From positions 1-64,000 of the forward strand of contig CAWBNO010000012.1 in NCBI GenBank assembly GCA_963790095.1: a DNA stretch of 64,000 nucleotides, in the 5' to 3' direction. Below, in pieces: positions 8,390-17,018 of the stretch. Made by a program: the position numbers and the translations under genes. Below the pieces are notes generated by a model. The model saw nothing but the letters and a program-made list of their open reading frames with translations. It ran no database searches and had not been told where the DNA came from. The DNA comes from JAAXQD01 sp963790095. Its GTDB lineage: Bacteria; Desulfobacterota; Desulfobacteria; Desulfobacterales; UBA11574. Each line of letters starts with the position of its first letter. Within the stretch, counting starts at the first letter, position 1.

Positions 8390-9064
8390 TTAATTTACCT
8401 GAACCGCAATATATACCACCGTTAACATGGTAAATACAAACGCCTGAATCGTTCCAACAAACATTCCGAAAAAAGCATTCAAAAAAGGTGGTGTAATGAT
8501 ACTGTAGGTTAGATAGGAAACCACCAGTATAATAATCGCGCCCCCCATAATATTGCCAAAAAGACGAAAAGAAATGGAAATTACCTTGGCAAGCTCTCCG
8601 ATGATATTCAGCGGCGCCATAATGAACATCGGTTCGCAGTAATCTTTCAGATAAGTTTTCAATCCCTTTGCCTTAATTCCTGCATAATGCGCAATAACGA
8701 ATCCCATGAGTCCAAGACTCAGGGGCGTATTAAGGTCCTTTGTCGGTTCTTCAAGGTGGGGAATGATGCCCAGCCAGTTGGAAAGCAGCAGAAACATGAA
8801 CAGGGCACATATCAGCGGTGCGTAAGTCTTGGAACGCTCTTTTCCCAGGGCATCTTCGGTGAGGGCATAGAGATGTTCAATAAAAAGTTCTCCGACGACC
8901 TGCAACGGCCCGGGAAGCCGACTCTTTTTTTTGGTTGCAAAAAATCCAAAGCAAAGGAGGGCAAAAAAGACGATCCAGGTCATCACGATGACTTCAACGT
9001 TCAACGTTATATCGTGCCCAAAGAACGGAATGATAAGTTGGTGTATTTTCCCGAGGTCTTCCAT
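8390..9064 (-). CDS. atpB: ATP synthase F0 subunit a
   Basis: A 224-residue stator membrane protein with five to six helices. It carries the essential helix-5 arginine, Arg167, in the motif SFRLFGNIMGG, next to the conserved LLLSNWLGIIPHLEEPT. It forms the ion half-channels facing the c ring. The gene sits between atpI and the fused c gene, with only a few bases to each neighbour, in the usual atpI-B-E order. Confidence 0.95.
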   Translation of the reverse strand: MEDLGKIHQLIIPFFGHDITLNVEVIVMTWIVFFALLCFGFFATKKKSRLPGPLQVVGELFIEHLYALTEDALGKERSKTYAPLICALFMFLLLSNWLGIIPHLEEPTKDLNTPLSLGLMGFVIAHYAGIKAKGLKTYLKDYCEPMFIMAPLNIIGELAKVISISFRLFGNIMGGAIIILVVSYLTYSIITPPFLNAFFGMFVGTIQAFVFTMLTVVYIAVQVN

Positions 9065-9071
9065 ATTACGC

Positions 9072-9473
9072 CTATGCCTGTTTTCTCCGAATAGAGGTTA
9101 TTAAACTTAAAAAATGGTCCGCAAGAATCAACAGTTGGACCATAAAAATTCCGAAAATAACAGCAATGATGTTGTATTGATCGAATTTAATGGCGATGAT
9201 CAACGGTGCCGCCAGAAGGATATATCTCGAACATATGGAAATGAAGGAAAAAAAGAAGGTTTTATTTTTAGATTTGCCGATTCGCAAAGGAATCATTTCG
9301 CCTATTATTATAAAATTGACAATACTGAAAATTGTGCCGAGAATCAGACCTTTACCCACAGGTTTCTGGCCGGCCATAATAAAGAAAAAGCCTGCAAAGA
9401 TGGATCCGATAATGGCTCTGGAACAATATTTCTTTTGTGTTTCCCTAAGAGAGTCCATTGTCGGAATTGTCAT
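9072..9473 (-). CDS. atpI: ATP synthase I-like assembly protein
   Basis: A 133-residue membrane protein with four predicted helices (for example GSIFAGFFFIMAG, GTIFSIVNFIIIG), matching the AtpI group that helps c-ring assembly. ATG 9473 is supported by AAGGAG just upstream. Its first codons overlap the end of atpZ by 29 bases and it is followed eight bases later by atpB. Sequence conservation in this family is low, so the call rests on topology and position. Confidence 0.8.
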   Translation of the reverse strand: MTIPTMDSLRETQKKYCSRAIIGSIFAGFFFIMAGQKPVGKGLILGTIFSIVNFIIIGEMIPLRIGKSKNKTFFFSFISICSRYILLAAPLIIAIKFDQYNIIAVIFGIFMVQLLILADHFLSLITSIRRKQA

Positions 9474-9708
9474 CCTTCTCCTTTTTTTCAGTAACTTCGA
9501 GGATTTGGCGATAAACGACGATACCTCCGCCGATAACTCCCAAAACCGTAAAAATGGCGACGAATATTCCTTTGGTTCCTAATAATTTGTCGAGGTACCG
9601 GCCGATGAAAAAACAAAAAAAAATACAACCGACCATGGTCAGGCCGAGTTGTGTAATTATGGAAAGGTTTTCAATCCACGGCCGATTTTTCTTATAATTA
9701 AAAGGCAT
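9445..9708 (-). CDS. atpZ: AtpZ-like small membrane protein
   Basis: An 87-residue protein with two membrane helices (LGLTMVGCIFFCFFIGRYLD and GIFVAIFTVLGVIGGGIVVY) and a charged tail, the pattern of AtpZ/ATPase_gene1 proteins at the head of atp operons. The family has been linked to Mg2+ or Ca2+ movement and F0 assembly. It is the first gene of this operon; no F1 gene follows in the window. Confidence 0.8.
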   Translation of the reverse strand: MPFNYKKNRPWIENLSIITQLGLTMVGCIFFCFFIGRYLDKLLGTKGIFVAIFTVLGVIGGGIVVYRQILEVTEKKEKDDNSDNGLS

Positions 9709-9945
9709 CTTTACAGCGCATCCTGTCCCATCATAACTGCTTGATTTGTTGGTTTATTTCCGGATGAACAGGTTGTGCTTAATTTAGATCGTTAGTCTGA
9801 TATCAGATAATATTCTAAACTGTCAAGCAGATATGTGAAAATTATTGTGGTCTTTTTCTGTTTTCAAAAAGAAAAATGTATTATTGCATAAACTTATTTT
9901 GTAATATATTCTAATCGCTTTAGAATCCTATGGGGGAATCGACAT
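9709..9945. other. divergent promoter region
   Basis: AT-rich spacer between the minus-strand F0 operon and the plus-strand DHH phosphoesterase gene. Promoters for both directions must lie here, but I cannot single out convincing -35/-10 boxes. Confidence 0.4.
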
Positions 9946-10935
9946 ATGGCAATATCGAATACACAGAGATTGCGCCGCTTTTATGACCAGTTTTTGGGCG
10001 ATGACAATGTTCTCATTCTTATCAATGCCGATCCGGATGCCATTGCCAGCGCAATGGCGGTTAAAAGACTGCTCTGGCGCAAAGTGTCCAGTGTAACCAT
10101 CTCCAACATCAACATCATTAAACGTCCGGACAATATTGCCATGATCCGGCACTTGGGCGTCGATATTGTCCCAATCAAAGATATTGTCCAAGATCGCTTC
10201 ACCCGGTTTGTCCTTGTGGATTCTCAGCCGGACCATCATGAAACATTCAAGGGTTTCCCGGCGGATGTCATTGTGGATCACCATCCGGATACGGGGGTTC
10301 AGGCGCCGTTTGTTGATATCCGAATTAAATACGGCGCTACGGCCAGTATCATGACCGAATATTTAAGGGCGGCGAAAATTAAGCCTTCCGCCAAACTTGC
10401 CACCGGTCTGTTTTATGCCATTAAGACGGATACCAACAATTTTGTACGCCAGACCTTGATGGAAGATGTCCGGGCATTTCAGTTTCTTTACCGTCATGCC
10501 AACCTCCACCTGGTCAACAAGATCGAACGATCGGAGTTGAGCCCCGATTTTTTAAAATATTTCGAAATCGCCATTGCCAATCGGCGTGTTTTAAAAGGAC
10601 GTATGTTTGCCCATCTCGGTGGGGTGGTAAATCCGGATGTCTGTGTGCTCGTTGCGGATTTTTTTATGAAAGTCAGTACGGTGAACTGGAGCATTGTTTC
10701 GGGTGTATGGAATAAGAAGCTGATCCTGATTTTGAGAAACGACGGGCTTCGCAAGGATGCGGGAAAGGTCGCCTTCCAAAGTTTTGGTGCCGTCGGTTCC
10801 GCCGGTGGCCATAAAACCATGGCGCGTGCTGAAATTCCCCTTGCAGACCTTAAAGAGGTTGTGGACCCTACGGACAATAAAAAACTGTTACGGTGGGTGA
10901 TCCAAAAAATTGAAAAGAGAGCGGGGAAAAAATGA
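9946..10935 (+). CDS. DHH family phosphoesterase (NrnA-like)
   Basis: A 329-residue protein with DHH and DHHA1 domains. Motifs: NADPDAIASAMA near residues 27-38, VDSQPD and VDHHPDTG for the bimetal centre, and GSAGGHKTMARAEIPL (about 285-300), the glycine-rich substrate motif. Members remove 5'-terminal nucleotides from very short RNA (nanoRNase) or hydrolyse pAp or cyclic dinucleotides; which applies cannot be told. GGGGGA precedes the ATG. Its stop overlaps the next start by four bases (ATGA). Confidence 0.88.
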   Translation: MAISNTQRLRRFYDQFLGDDNVLILINADPDAIASAMAVKRLLWRKVSSVTISNINIIKRPDNIAMIRHLGVDIVPIKDIVQDRFTRFVLVDSQPDHHETFKGFPADVIVDHHPDTGVQAPFVDIRIKYGATASIMTEYLRAAKIKPSAKLATGLFYAIKTDTNNFVRQTLMEDVRAFQFLYRHANLHLVNKIERSELSPDFLKYFEIAIANRRVLKGRMFAHLGGVVNPDVCVLVADFFMKVSTVNWSIVSGVWNKKLILILRNDGLRKDAGKVAFQSFGAVGSAGGHKTMARAEIPLADLKEVVDPTDNKKLLRWVIQKIEKRAGKK

Positions 10936-11717
10936 CCTTTGATCCGGTTGAAATGACGGTAACCATTCTCGGGTCAGGAACCTGTGTGCCTTCTCTCCGG
11001 AGAAGTTCCTGCTCGATGCTGATGAAAATAAATGAGAACTTGCTGCTGTTCGACTCGGGAGCCGGCACCATGCGAAGGCTTCTCGAAGCCGGTTTTGAAA
11101 TTTTCGATGTTTCCTATATTTTTTACAGCCATTTCCATCCCGACCATACCGGTGAACTGGTTCCGTTTCTGTTTTCCAACAAATACCCGGACGAAAACCG
11201 ACGTAAAATTCCACTGACGTTGGTGGCGGGGAGGGGATTTGCCGAATTCTATGACAACCTGAAAAATGTTTACGGTTCTTGGATGGAACTTGCTCCGGGC
11301 TTTTTAAACATCGTCGAACTCGACAATACCGCCCGTGACATAGAAAGGTTCGGTGATTTTCAGGTGGAATCACTCCCCGTTGATCACAACGACGAAAGCA
11401 TCGCATTCAAAATAACCGGTTCCGGCGGAAAATCAGTGGTCTATTCCGGTGATACAGATTTTTCCGACAACCTGGTTACACTTTCCAACACCGCAGATCT
11501 TCTAATTTGTGAATCGGCACTCCCCGATGAATTGAAGGCTAAAGGGCACCTGACGCCGTCTCTGGCCGGTGAGATTGCATCCCGGGCAAATGTTCGCAAT
11601 TTGGTTTTGACGCATTTTTACCCTGAATGCGACCGTGTGGACATAGAGAAACAATGTCGAAAAACCTATGACGGCCCGCTGCTTTTGGCAGAGGATCTGA
11701 TGACCATAGAAATTTGA
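10932..11717 (+). CDS. MBL-fold hydrolase, ribonuclease Z-like
   Basis: A 261-residue metallo-beta-lactamase-fold enzyme. The metal-binding motif SHFHPDHTGE is near residue 60, with a later His (LPVDHNDES), an Asp in YSGDTDFSDN and the final His in VLTHFYPEC, the spacing seen in RNase Z and related phosphodiesterases. It lacks an obvious exosite arm typical of tRNA-processing RNase Z, so a role in tRNA 3'-end maturation is possible but not shown. It is coupled to the DHH phosphoesterase by a four-base overlap. Confidence 0.82.
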   Translation: MTFDPVEMTVTILGSGTCVPSLRRSSCSMLMKINENLLLFDSGAGTMRRLLEAGFEIFDVSYIFYSHFHPDHTGELVPFLFSNKYPDENRRKIPLTLVAGRGFAEFYDNLKNVYGSWMELAPGFLNIVELDNTARDIERFGDFQVESLPVDHNDESIAFKITGSGGKSVVYSGDTDFSDNLVTLSNTADLLICESALPDELKAKGHLTPSLAGEIASRANVRNLVLTHFYPECDRVDIEKQCRKTYDGPLLLAEDLMTIEI

Positions 11718-11760
11718 AATTTACATGCCAAATTCAGATAAAAAGAGAATGCAGGGTGGA

Positions 11761-11843
11761 TGACTCAAAATACATACACCCAGAACTCGAAACGTTGAAT
11801 GCTGAACCCAGAACGAAGAACCCAGAACACGGAACCTATTACG
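11761..11843 (+). repeat. degenerate CCCAGAAC repeat
   Basis: Three copies of CCCAGAAC with similar GAAC-containing spacers lie in about 70 bases between the MBL gene and the precorrin-2 dehydrogenase gene. It looks like a low-complexity intergenic repeat without coding potential. Confidence 0.5.
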
Positions 11844-12509
11844 ATGAGATATTATCCAATATCCCTTGATATACAGAAGCGAAATTGTCTGGTGGTCGGC
11901 GGTGGTTCTGTGGGCACCCGAAAAGTGATGATGCTGTTGGAATGTGGTGCGATGGTCTCTGTTGTCAGCATGGAAGCCACTGGAAAACTGCAGGAACTTT
12001 CAGACAAAGGAAAAATAAGACTTGAAAGACGAGCCTTTAAGACTTCAGATCTTCAAGGCAAGTTCCTTGTTATGGGTGCCACAGACAACTCGGAAATAAA
12101 CCGGCAAATATACACCGAGGCCCAGCGTCTGGGTGTACTGTGCAATATCGCCGACCATCCTGAAGCGTGTGATTTCATCCTACCGGCCATTGTAAAGCAG
12201 GGAGATTTGACCATCGCCATATCGACTTCCGGAAAAAGCCCTGCTTTTGCAAAAAAACTGCGCAAAGATCTTGAAAAGGAATTCGGAAGCGAGTATGCCG
12301 ATTTTCTCAAGCTAATGGGTGAAATCCGAAAAAAACTCTTAAGTGAAGATCACGAACCCGAGGCCCATAAGCATCTTTTCGAACAGCTGATCGAAAGAAA
12401 GCTCGTTGAAATGATAAAAGATCGCAATTTCACCGCGGTTGATTCCTTGCTTTTTGAAATTTTTGGCAAAGGGTATGGGTACGAATCATTAATGGGGTTG
12501 AATCCATAA
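11844..12509 (+). CDS. precorrin-2 dehydrogenase / sirohydrochlorin ferrochelatase-like (CysG N-terminal type)
   Basis: A 221-residue protein that matches the N-terminal half of CysG/Met8. It begins YYPISLDIQKRNCLVVGGGSVGTRKV, the NAD-binding Rossmann motif, and carries CNIADHPEACDFILPAIVKQGDLTIAISTSGKSPAFAKKLR spread over the catalytic and dimer regions. It oxidises precorrin-2 to sirohydrochlorin on the route to siroheme and, in sulfate reducers, the alternative heme pathway. The ATG 11844 is chosen for homology; the longer frame reads through the upstream repeat. It opens a heme gene cluster with ccsA/hemX-like and hemA genes. Confidence 0.88.
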   Translation: MRYYPISLDIQKRNCLVVGGGSVGTRKVMMLLECGAMVSVVSMEATGKLQELSDKGKIRLERRAFKTSDLQGKFLVMGATDNSEINRQIYTEAQRLGVLCNIADHPEACDFILPAIVKQGDLTIAISTSGKSPAFAKKLRKDLEKEFGSEYADFLKLMGEIRKKLLSEDHEPEAHKHLFEQLIERKLVEMIKDRNFTAVDSLLFEIFGKGYGYESLMGLNP

Positions 12510-12584
12510 ATGGCCAATTAATAATGTGTCTTTTTTAAATTCCGGACCGACGGTTAACGGAACGTTAGGGGAAACTCACAAAGG

Positions 12585-13415
12585 ATGACATACGTGGAAA
12601 TTTTTATTTTTATTGTCATTATATTTTACCTGCTGAGCACCATCGGATATTTTGCGTATCTTTTCCTGCAGAAGGATGTCTTTCAGCAAACCGGTTTTTA
12701 TCTGCTCGTTGCCGGTTTCTGCTGCCATACGTCGGCCATGGTTTTCCGGTTTATTCAGTCCGGACATTTTCCGGTCAATAATCTCCACGAAGTTCTTTCC
12801 ATCGTGGGCTGGACGGTTGCCGGTGTTTTTCTGGTCTTTCAATACAGATTTAAGCTGAAGATTCTAGGGGTGTATGCGGCACCTCTGGCATCTATTATCA
12901 TGGTCATTGCAGCCAAGTTTCCCAATGTACCCGACCAGATGAACAATACCCTAAACAACTTGTGGCTTGTGGGCCATGTGGTCGCCGTTTTTATCGGAGA
13001 GGCCTCATTTGCACTGGCATGCGGTGTCGGGCTTTTATATCTTCTCCAGGAGCATGCAATAAAATCGAAAAAACATGGTTTTTTTTACAGACGTCTTCCA
13101 TCTCTGGAACTGCTCGACAGCACCGGATATGCATGCATCCTTACGGGTTTTGCCATGCTCACTTTTGGGTTAATTGTAGGTTTTGTATATGCCAAAGCGG
13201 TCTGGGGCAGATTCTGGAGCTGGGACCCCAAAGAAATCTGGTCCGGCATTACCTGGCTCTTGTATGCCGCCCTCCTCCATCAGCGTCTTACCGTTGGATG
13301 GCGGGGACGCCGAGCGGCCATTATGGCAATCATCGGTTTTGCGGTGATTCTATTTACTTTCCTGGGCGTCAACTTTCTTTTGCAGGGGCATCACGGAGAA
13401 TTTACCAAACTTTAA
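12585..13415 (+). CDS. CcsA/HemX-type cytochrome c assembly membrane protein
   Basis: A 276-residue polytopic protein with about eight helices and the tryptophan-rich heme-handling motif WGRFWSWDPKEIWSGITW near residues 206-223, plus conserved His residues (NNLHEV and LVGHV). This is the CcmC/CcsA/ResC superfamily. Because it immediately precedes hemA, it is the HemX-like branch, which can influence glutamyl-tRNA reductase levels as well as c-type cytochrome assembly. Only one partner is seen; a ResB protein is not in the window. Confidence 0.85.
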   Translation: MTYVEIFIFIVIIFYLLSTIGYFAYLFLQKDVFQQTGFYLLVAGFCCHTSAMVFRFIQSGHFPVNNLHEVLSIVGWTVAGVFLVFQYRFKLKILGVYAAPLASIIMVIAAKFPNVPDQMNNTLNNLWLVGHVVAVFIGEASFALACGVGLLYLLQEHAIKSKKHGFFYRRLPSLELLDSTGYACILTGFAMLTFGLIVGFVYAKAVWGRFWSWDPKEIWSGITWLLYAALLHQRLTVGWRGRRAAIMAIIGFAVILFTFLGVNFLLQGHHGEFTKL

Positions 13416-13445
13416 ACAGAATTATTAAAGCGTACGTTAAGAAAT

Positions 13446-14714
13446 ATGTTAGATATCGTATTAATGGGATTGAATCATAAAACTGCGCCGGTGACGGTGA
13501 GGGAGTGCCTCGCCTTTTCAGAGGACGAGACTTCCGTTGCCCTGAAAGCTTTACAGGAATCTCCGGCCATCACCGAGGCCATGCTTATTTCAACCTGTAA
13601 CCGCGTAGAAGTTCTCATGGCCACCAGTGATACATCCAATGCCGCGGATACCGTTAGAGTCCTTTTTTCAGAATTCAAGAACCTGCCGGTTTCAGAATTT
13701 GAAAAATCCCTTTACATCCATGAGGGGGATGATGCGGTCCGACATGTTTTCAGGGTTGCATCCAGTTTAGACTCTATGGTGGTGGGCGAGCCTCAGATTT
13801 TGGGCCAGATAAAAGCGGCCTATCAATTTGCCATCTCAAAGAAGACCTCCGGTGTTCTGTTGAACAAGTTGCTTCATCGAACCTTTTTTGTGGCAAAACG
13901 GGTTCGGAGTGAAACCGGAATTGGAGACCACGCGGTATCCATAAGTTATGCGGCCATTGAGCTGGGCCGTAAAATATTCGGCACCTTTGAAGGGAGAAAG
14001 GTGCTCCTCATCGGCGCCGGTGAAATGGCTGAACTGGCGGTGGAACACCTGATTCGAAACAGAGCCGGGGATATTCTGGTTGCCAATAGAACTTTCAAAA
14101 ACGGTGTTGCGCTTGCCAAGAGATTCAAGGGGCAGGCGATCCGATTCGAGGAAATTGTCGGCTTTTTAGACCACGTGGACATTATTATCAGCTCAACCGG
14201 TTCGTCCGATTACGTGGTTACACGGGATCAGGTCAAAGGGAGTATCCGGCGCCGCCGCAATCGCCCCGTTTTTTTTATCGATATCGCCGTTCCCCGGGAC
14301 ATCGATCCGGAAATAAACCGACTCACCAATTCCTATGTTTATGATATCGATGACTTAAAGGGCATCGTCGATGAAAACATGGAAGATCGAAACCGGGAAG
14401 CGATCAAAGGTGAACGAATCGTCGACGAAGCGGTGATCAGTTTCCGGAACTGGTTCAAAAGTCTGGATGTGATACCTACCATCGTGGAGTTGAGAAACAA
14501 AATGGAAGACATTGCAAAAGGAGAAATAGAAAAGACACTGCAGAATCTAAAGCATCTCTCAGATGACGATCACAAGGCCATCGGCAGAATGACCCACGCA
14601 ATGATCAATAAAATACTCCACGATCCCACTTTGCTTTTAAAGAGCAACGGGCATCATCAAAACAAATCTGTCTATCTCGATGCCACCCGAAAACTTTTTA
14701 AACTTGATGAGTGA
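13446..14714 (+). CDS. hemA: glutamyl-tRNA reductase
   Basis: A 422-residue enzyme making glutamate-1-semialdehyde from Glu-tRNA, the first step of C5 tetrapyrrole synthesis. The N-terminal catalytic domain has MGLNHKTAPVTVRE and the active-site Cys in STCNRVEVL (about residues 48-56), followed by EPQILGQIKAAY, an NADPH Rossmann motif LLIGAGEMAELA (about 181-192) and a C-terminal dimer domain. All expected motifs are present. It lies 30 bases after the hemX-like gene and 12 before fabD. Confidence 0.97.
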   Translation: MLDIVLMGLNHKTAPVTVRECLAFSEDETSVALKALQESPAITEAMLISTCNRVEVLMATSDTSNAADTVRVLFSEFKNLPVSEFEKSLYIHEGDDAVRHVFRVASSLDSMVVGEPQILGQIKAAYQFAISKKTSGVLLNKLLHRTFFVAKRVRSETGIGDHAVSISYAAIELGRKIFGTFEGRKVLLIGAGEMAELAVEHLIRNRAGDILVANRTFKNGVALAKRFKGQAIRFEEIVGFLDHVDIIISSTGSSDYVVTRDQVKGSIRRRRNRPVFFIDIAVPRDIDPEINRLTNSYVYDIDDLKGIVDENMEDRNREAIKGERIVDEAVISFRNWFKSLDVIPTIVELRNKMEDIAKGEIEKTLQNLKHLSDDDHKAIGRMTHAMINKILHDPTLLLKSNGHHQNKSVYLDATRKLFKLDE

Positions 14715-14726
14715 AAGGAGGGCGCT

Positions 14727-15665
14727 TTGAAAAAAACAGCATACCTTTTTCCAGGCCAGGGTTCACAGACTATTGGAATGGGCCTCGATTTTTATCATGA
14801 ATTTGAAGTTGTTAGAGAACTTTTTGATATGGTGGAGGAGGTTTCCAGAATAAATATATCAAAACTTTGCTTTAAAGGCCCTTTCGAGGATCTTACCGCA
14901 ACCGTAAATCTCCAGCCCGCAATCACCGTGGTTAACCTGGCCTGTTTTACGGCCCTGGAGAGAGCAGGGCTTGAGCCCACCTTTTCTGCAGGTCACAGTC
15001 TCGGTGAATACGGTGCCCTGTGCGCATCGGGCATTGTTTCCAGTGAAGACGCCTTTAGGCTGGTTTTTAAAAGAGGTGAGCTGATGCATCGGGAAGCCAC
15101 CAGAAACAAAGGCGCCATGCATGCAATTATCGGGCTTCCCATAAAAACCGTAGCAGAACTCGTTGCTGAGGTTCAGAAGGACGGCATTGTGGCCGTTGCG
15201 AATCACAACGCCGAACTTCAGATCGTGATAACCGGCGCGCCTGAACCGGTTAAAAGGGTTTCCGATCTGGCCGTCTCACAGGGCGCCAAGGCCATCCCCT
15301 TAAAGGTGAGCGGTGCCTGGCACAGTGAGTTGATACAGGGCGCCCAAGACGAATTCAAGGACGTTATCGAGTCCATACGGTTTAATACCCCCAAGAAACC
15401 GATGGTGTTTAATGTCACGGCCAACGTTGAAAGTGATACGAAAGAAATTAAATCGATCATGGCACGTCAACTTTGCAGTCCGGTCAAGTGGTACGACGCC
15501 ATGTGCAGACTCATGGCGGAAAACGTTGAAGTTTTTGTGGAGGTCGGTCCGGGGCGGGTTCTTGCGGGTTTATTAAAAAAAATCTTGCCCAAGGATTATC
15601 CGCGTAAAATCTATAATGTGAACAGTATGAAGAGTCTGGACCAATTTTTGAATGACACCACGTGA
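14727..15665 (+). CDS. fabD: malonyl-CoA:ACP transacylase
   Basis: A 312-residue enzyme loading malonyl groups on acyl carrier protein for fatty acid synthesis. It starts LFPGQGSQTIGMG and has the nucleophile elbow GHSLGEYGAL (Ser near residue 92), the conserved Arg region RGELMH and the catalytic His in SGAWHSELI (near 201). A TTG start with AAGGAGG eight bases upstream is used. No other fab gene is adjacent; it is grouped with heme genes, probably as one transcript with hemA. Confidence 0.96.
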   Translation: MKKTAYLFPGQGSQTIGMGLDFYHEFEVVRELFDMVEEVSRINISKLCFKGPFEDLTATVNLQPAITVVNLACFTALERAGLEPTFSAGHSLGEYGALCASGIVSSEDAFRLVFKRGELMHREATRNKGAMHAIIGLPIKTVAELVAEVQKDGIVAVANHNAELQIVITGAPEPVKRVSDLAVSQGAKAIPLKVSGAWHSELIQGAQDEFKDVIESIRFNTPKKPMVFNVTANVESDTKEIKSIMARQLCSPVKWYDAMCRLMAENVEVFVEVGPGRVLAGLLKKILPKDYPRKIYNVNSMKSLDQFLNDTT

Positions 15666-15701
15666 GTTGTTTAAAAAAACATCCATTTTCTTCTTTACAT
15701 C

Positions 15702-15761
15702 GAAATTTCATTGGTGTAAAAATACAGTTTTATAAAAAAAACAGGTCTTCAATGAAATTTC
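15702..15761. promoter_or_regulatory. 12-bp perfect inverted repeat in a gene leader
   Basis: GAAATTTCATTG (15702-15713) and CAATGAAATTTC (15750-15761) are exact inverted copies 36 bases apart, ending just before the DksA-like start codon. Such a structure could be an operator or a leader hairpin covering the ribosome binding region. Confidence 0.4.
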
Positions 15762-15773
15762 AAAGGTTCTGTC

Positions 15774-16136
15774 ATGAAAAAAAAAGATGTCGATTATTTT
15801 AAAGATTTTCTGAACAATCGGTTGGAAGAACTCTTAAGTCATGCCGACGATACGGTTTCAGGCATGACACAGCCCAAAGAAAACTTTCCGGACCCCACAG
15901 ACCGTGCTTCCCTCGAGTCGGAACGGAATTTTATGCTTCGCATAAGAGACAGAGAGAACAAACTGATTAAAAAGATCAGAAGTGCCTTAGATCGTATCGA
16001 AAACGGTACCTTTGGCGTTTGTGAGGAGTGTGGTGAAAATATTTCCATTAAACGTCTTAAAGCCCGGCCGGTTACGACCCAGTGTATCGATTGCAAAACC
16101 AAAGAAGAGGCTTCAGAAAGAGCCCTGGGATTATAG
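15774..16136 (+). CDS. DksA/TraR family zinc-finger protein
   Basis: A 120-residue protein: a long N-terminal coiled coil with acidic residues toward its tip, then a zinc finger CEECGENISIKRLKARP...CIDC (about residues 83-107) and a short C-terminal helix. This is the layout of DksA, which enters the RNA polymerase secondary channel and adjusts initiation with ppGpp. Whether it carries the full DksA function or is a paralogue cannot be told. Confidence 0.9.
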   Translation: MKKKDVDYFKDFLNNRLEELLSHADDTVSGMTQPKENFPDPTDRASLESERNFMLRIRDRENKLIKKIRSALDRIENGTFGVCEECGENISIKRLKARPVTTQCIDCKTKEEASERALGL

Positions 16137-16144
16137 ATACGCAT

Positions 16145-17011
16145 GTGAGAATCGATCTTCATATTCATTCAACTGCTTCCGATGGAACCCTGTCACCTCC
16201 GGAGCTGCTCCATCTGGCTCAAAACCTCAATCTCGGGGCGATAGCGATTACGGATCACGATACCCTGGACGGTTCAAAAGAAGCCCTTGGGTATGGAATT
16301 CCCCCATCAATCAAATTTTTAACCGGTATTGAAATAAGCGCCACCCCACCGCCGTCGTTTTCCTGCCCGGGAAGCTTTCATATTTTAGGCTATGGTTTTG
16401 ATATGGATGCTCCTGTCCTTAACCGTTCCCTTTTCCGGCTCAAAGCGTCCAGAAAGAGTCGAAATCCCCGAATTCTTGAACTGCTTTCCAAAATGGGGAT
16501 CGAACTCACCTTAAACGAGGTCCGAGATTTAGCCGGAGACTCTCAGCTCGGAAGACCTCATATTGCGCAACTTATGGTAAAAAAAGGCTTTGTTTTATCG
16601 ATTGATGAAGCATTTGATAAATATTTGGGAAAAGGCAAACCGGCATATGTCGATAGATTCCGTTTTGATTGTGAGAAAACAATCCAGACCATACTCGATG
16701 CCGGAGGAATTCCGGTTCTGGCCCACCCCTTTCTTCTGAACATGAACGATGAAAAGATCTTCGACGGTCTGATGGCAGTGTTAACGGAAATGGGGCTTAA
16801 GGGCCTAGAGGTCTATTTCCCGGAACACACGGCAGATCTCGTTGACTATTATACCCGGATCGCAAATCGCTATAATTTGTTGATTACGGGGGGGACAGAT
16901 TTTCATGGGGATGTAAAACCCGAGATAAAAATGGGATCCGGGAGGGGAAATCTTTTCATACCTTATGAATTATATGAGAAACTGATTTCAGCCCTAAGTG
17001 AGAATAAATAG
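16145..17011 (+). CDS. PHP-domain phosphoesterase (TrpH/RNase AM-like)
   Basis: A 288-residue protein opening RIDLHIHSTASDGTLSP, the PHP metal motif, followed by AITDHDTLDG, GIEIS and a late GGTDFHGD. This is the YciV/TrpH group, which hydrolyses 3',5'-bisphosphorylated nucleotides or 5' ends of RNA. The GTG at 16145 puts the start just after the DksA-like stop; the longer frame overlaps that gene without a ribosome binding site. The true start is uncertain because neither has a strong Shine-Dalgarno sequence. Confidence 0.83.
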   Translation: MRIDLHIHSTASDGTLSPPELLHLAQNLNLGAIAITDHDTLDGSKEALGYGIPPSIKFLTGIEISATPPPSFSCPGSFHILGYGFDMDAPVLNRSLFRLKASRKSRNPRILELLSKMGIELTLNEVRDLAGDSQLGRPHIAQLMVKKGFVLSIDEAFDKYLGKGKPAYVDRFRFDCEKTIQTILDAGGIPVLAHPFLLNMNDEKIFDGLMAVLTEMGLKGLEVYFPEHTADLVDYYTRIANRYNLLITGGTDFHGDVKPEIKMGSGRGNLFIPYELYEKLISALSENK

Positions 17012-17018
17012 AATTGAG

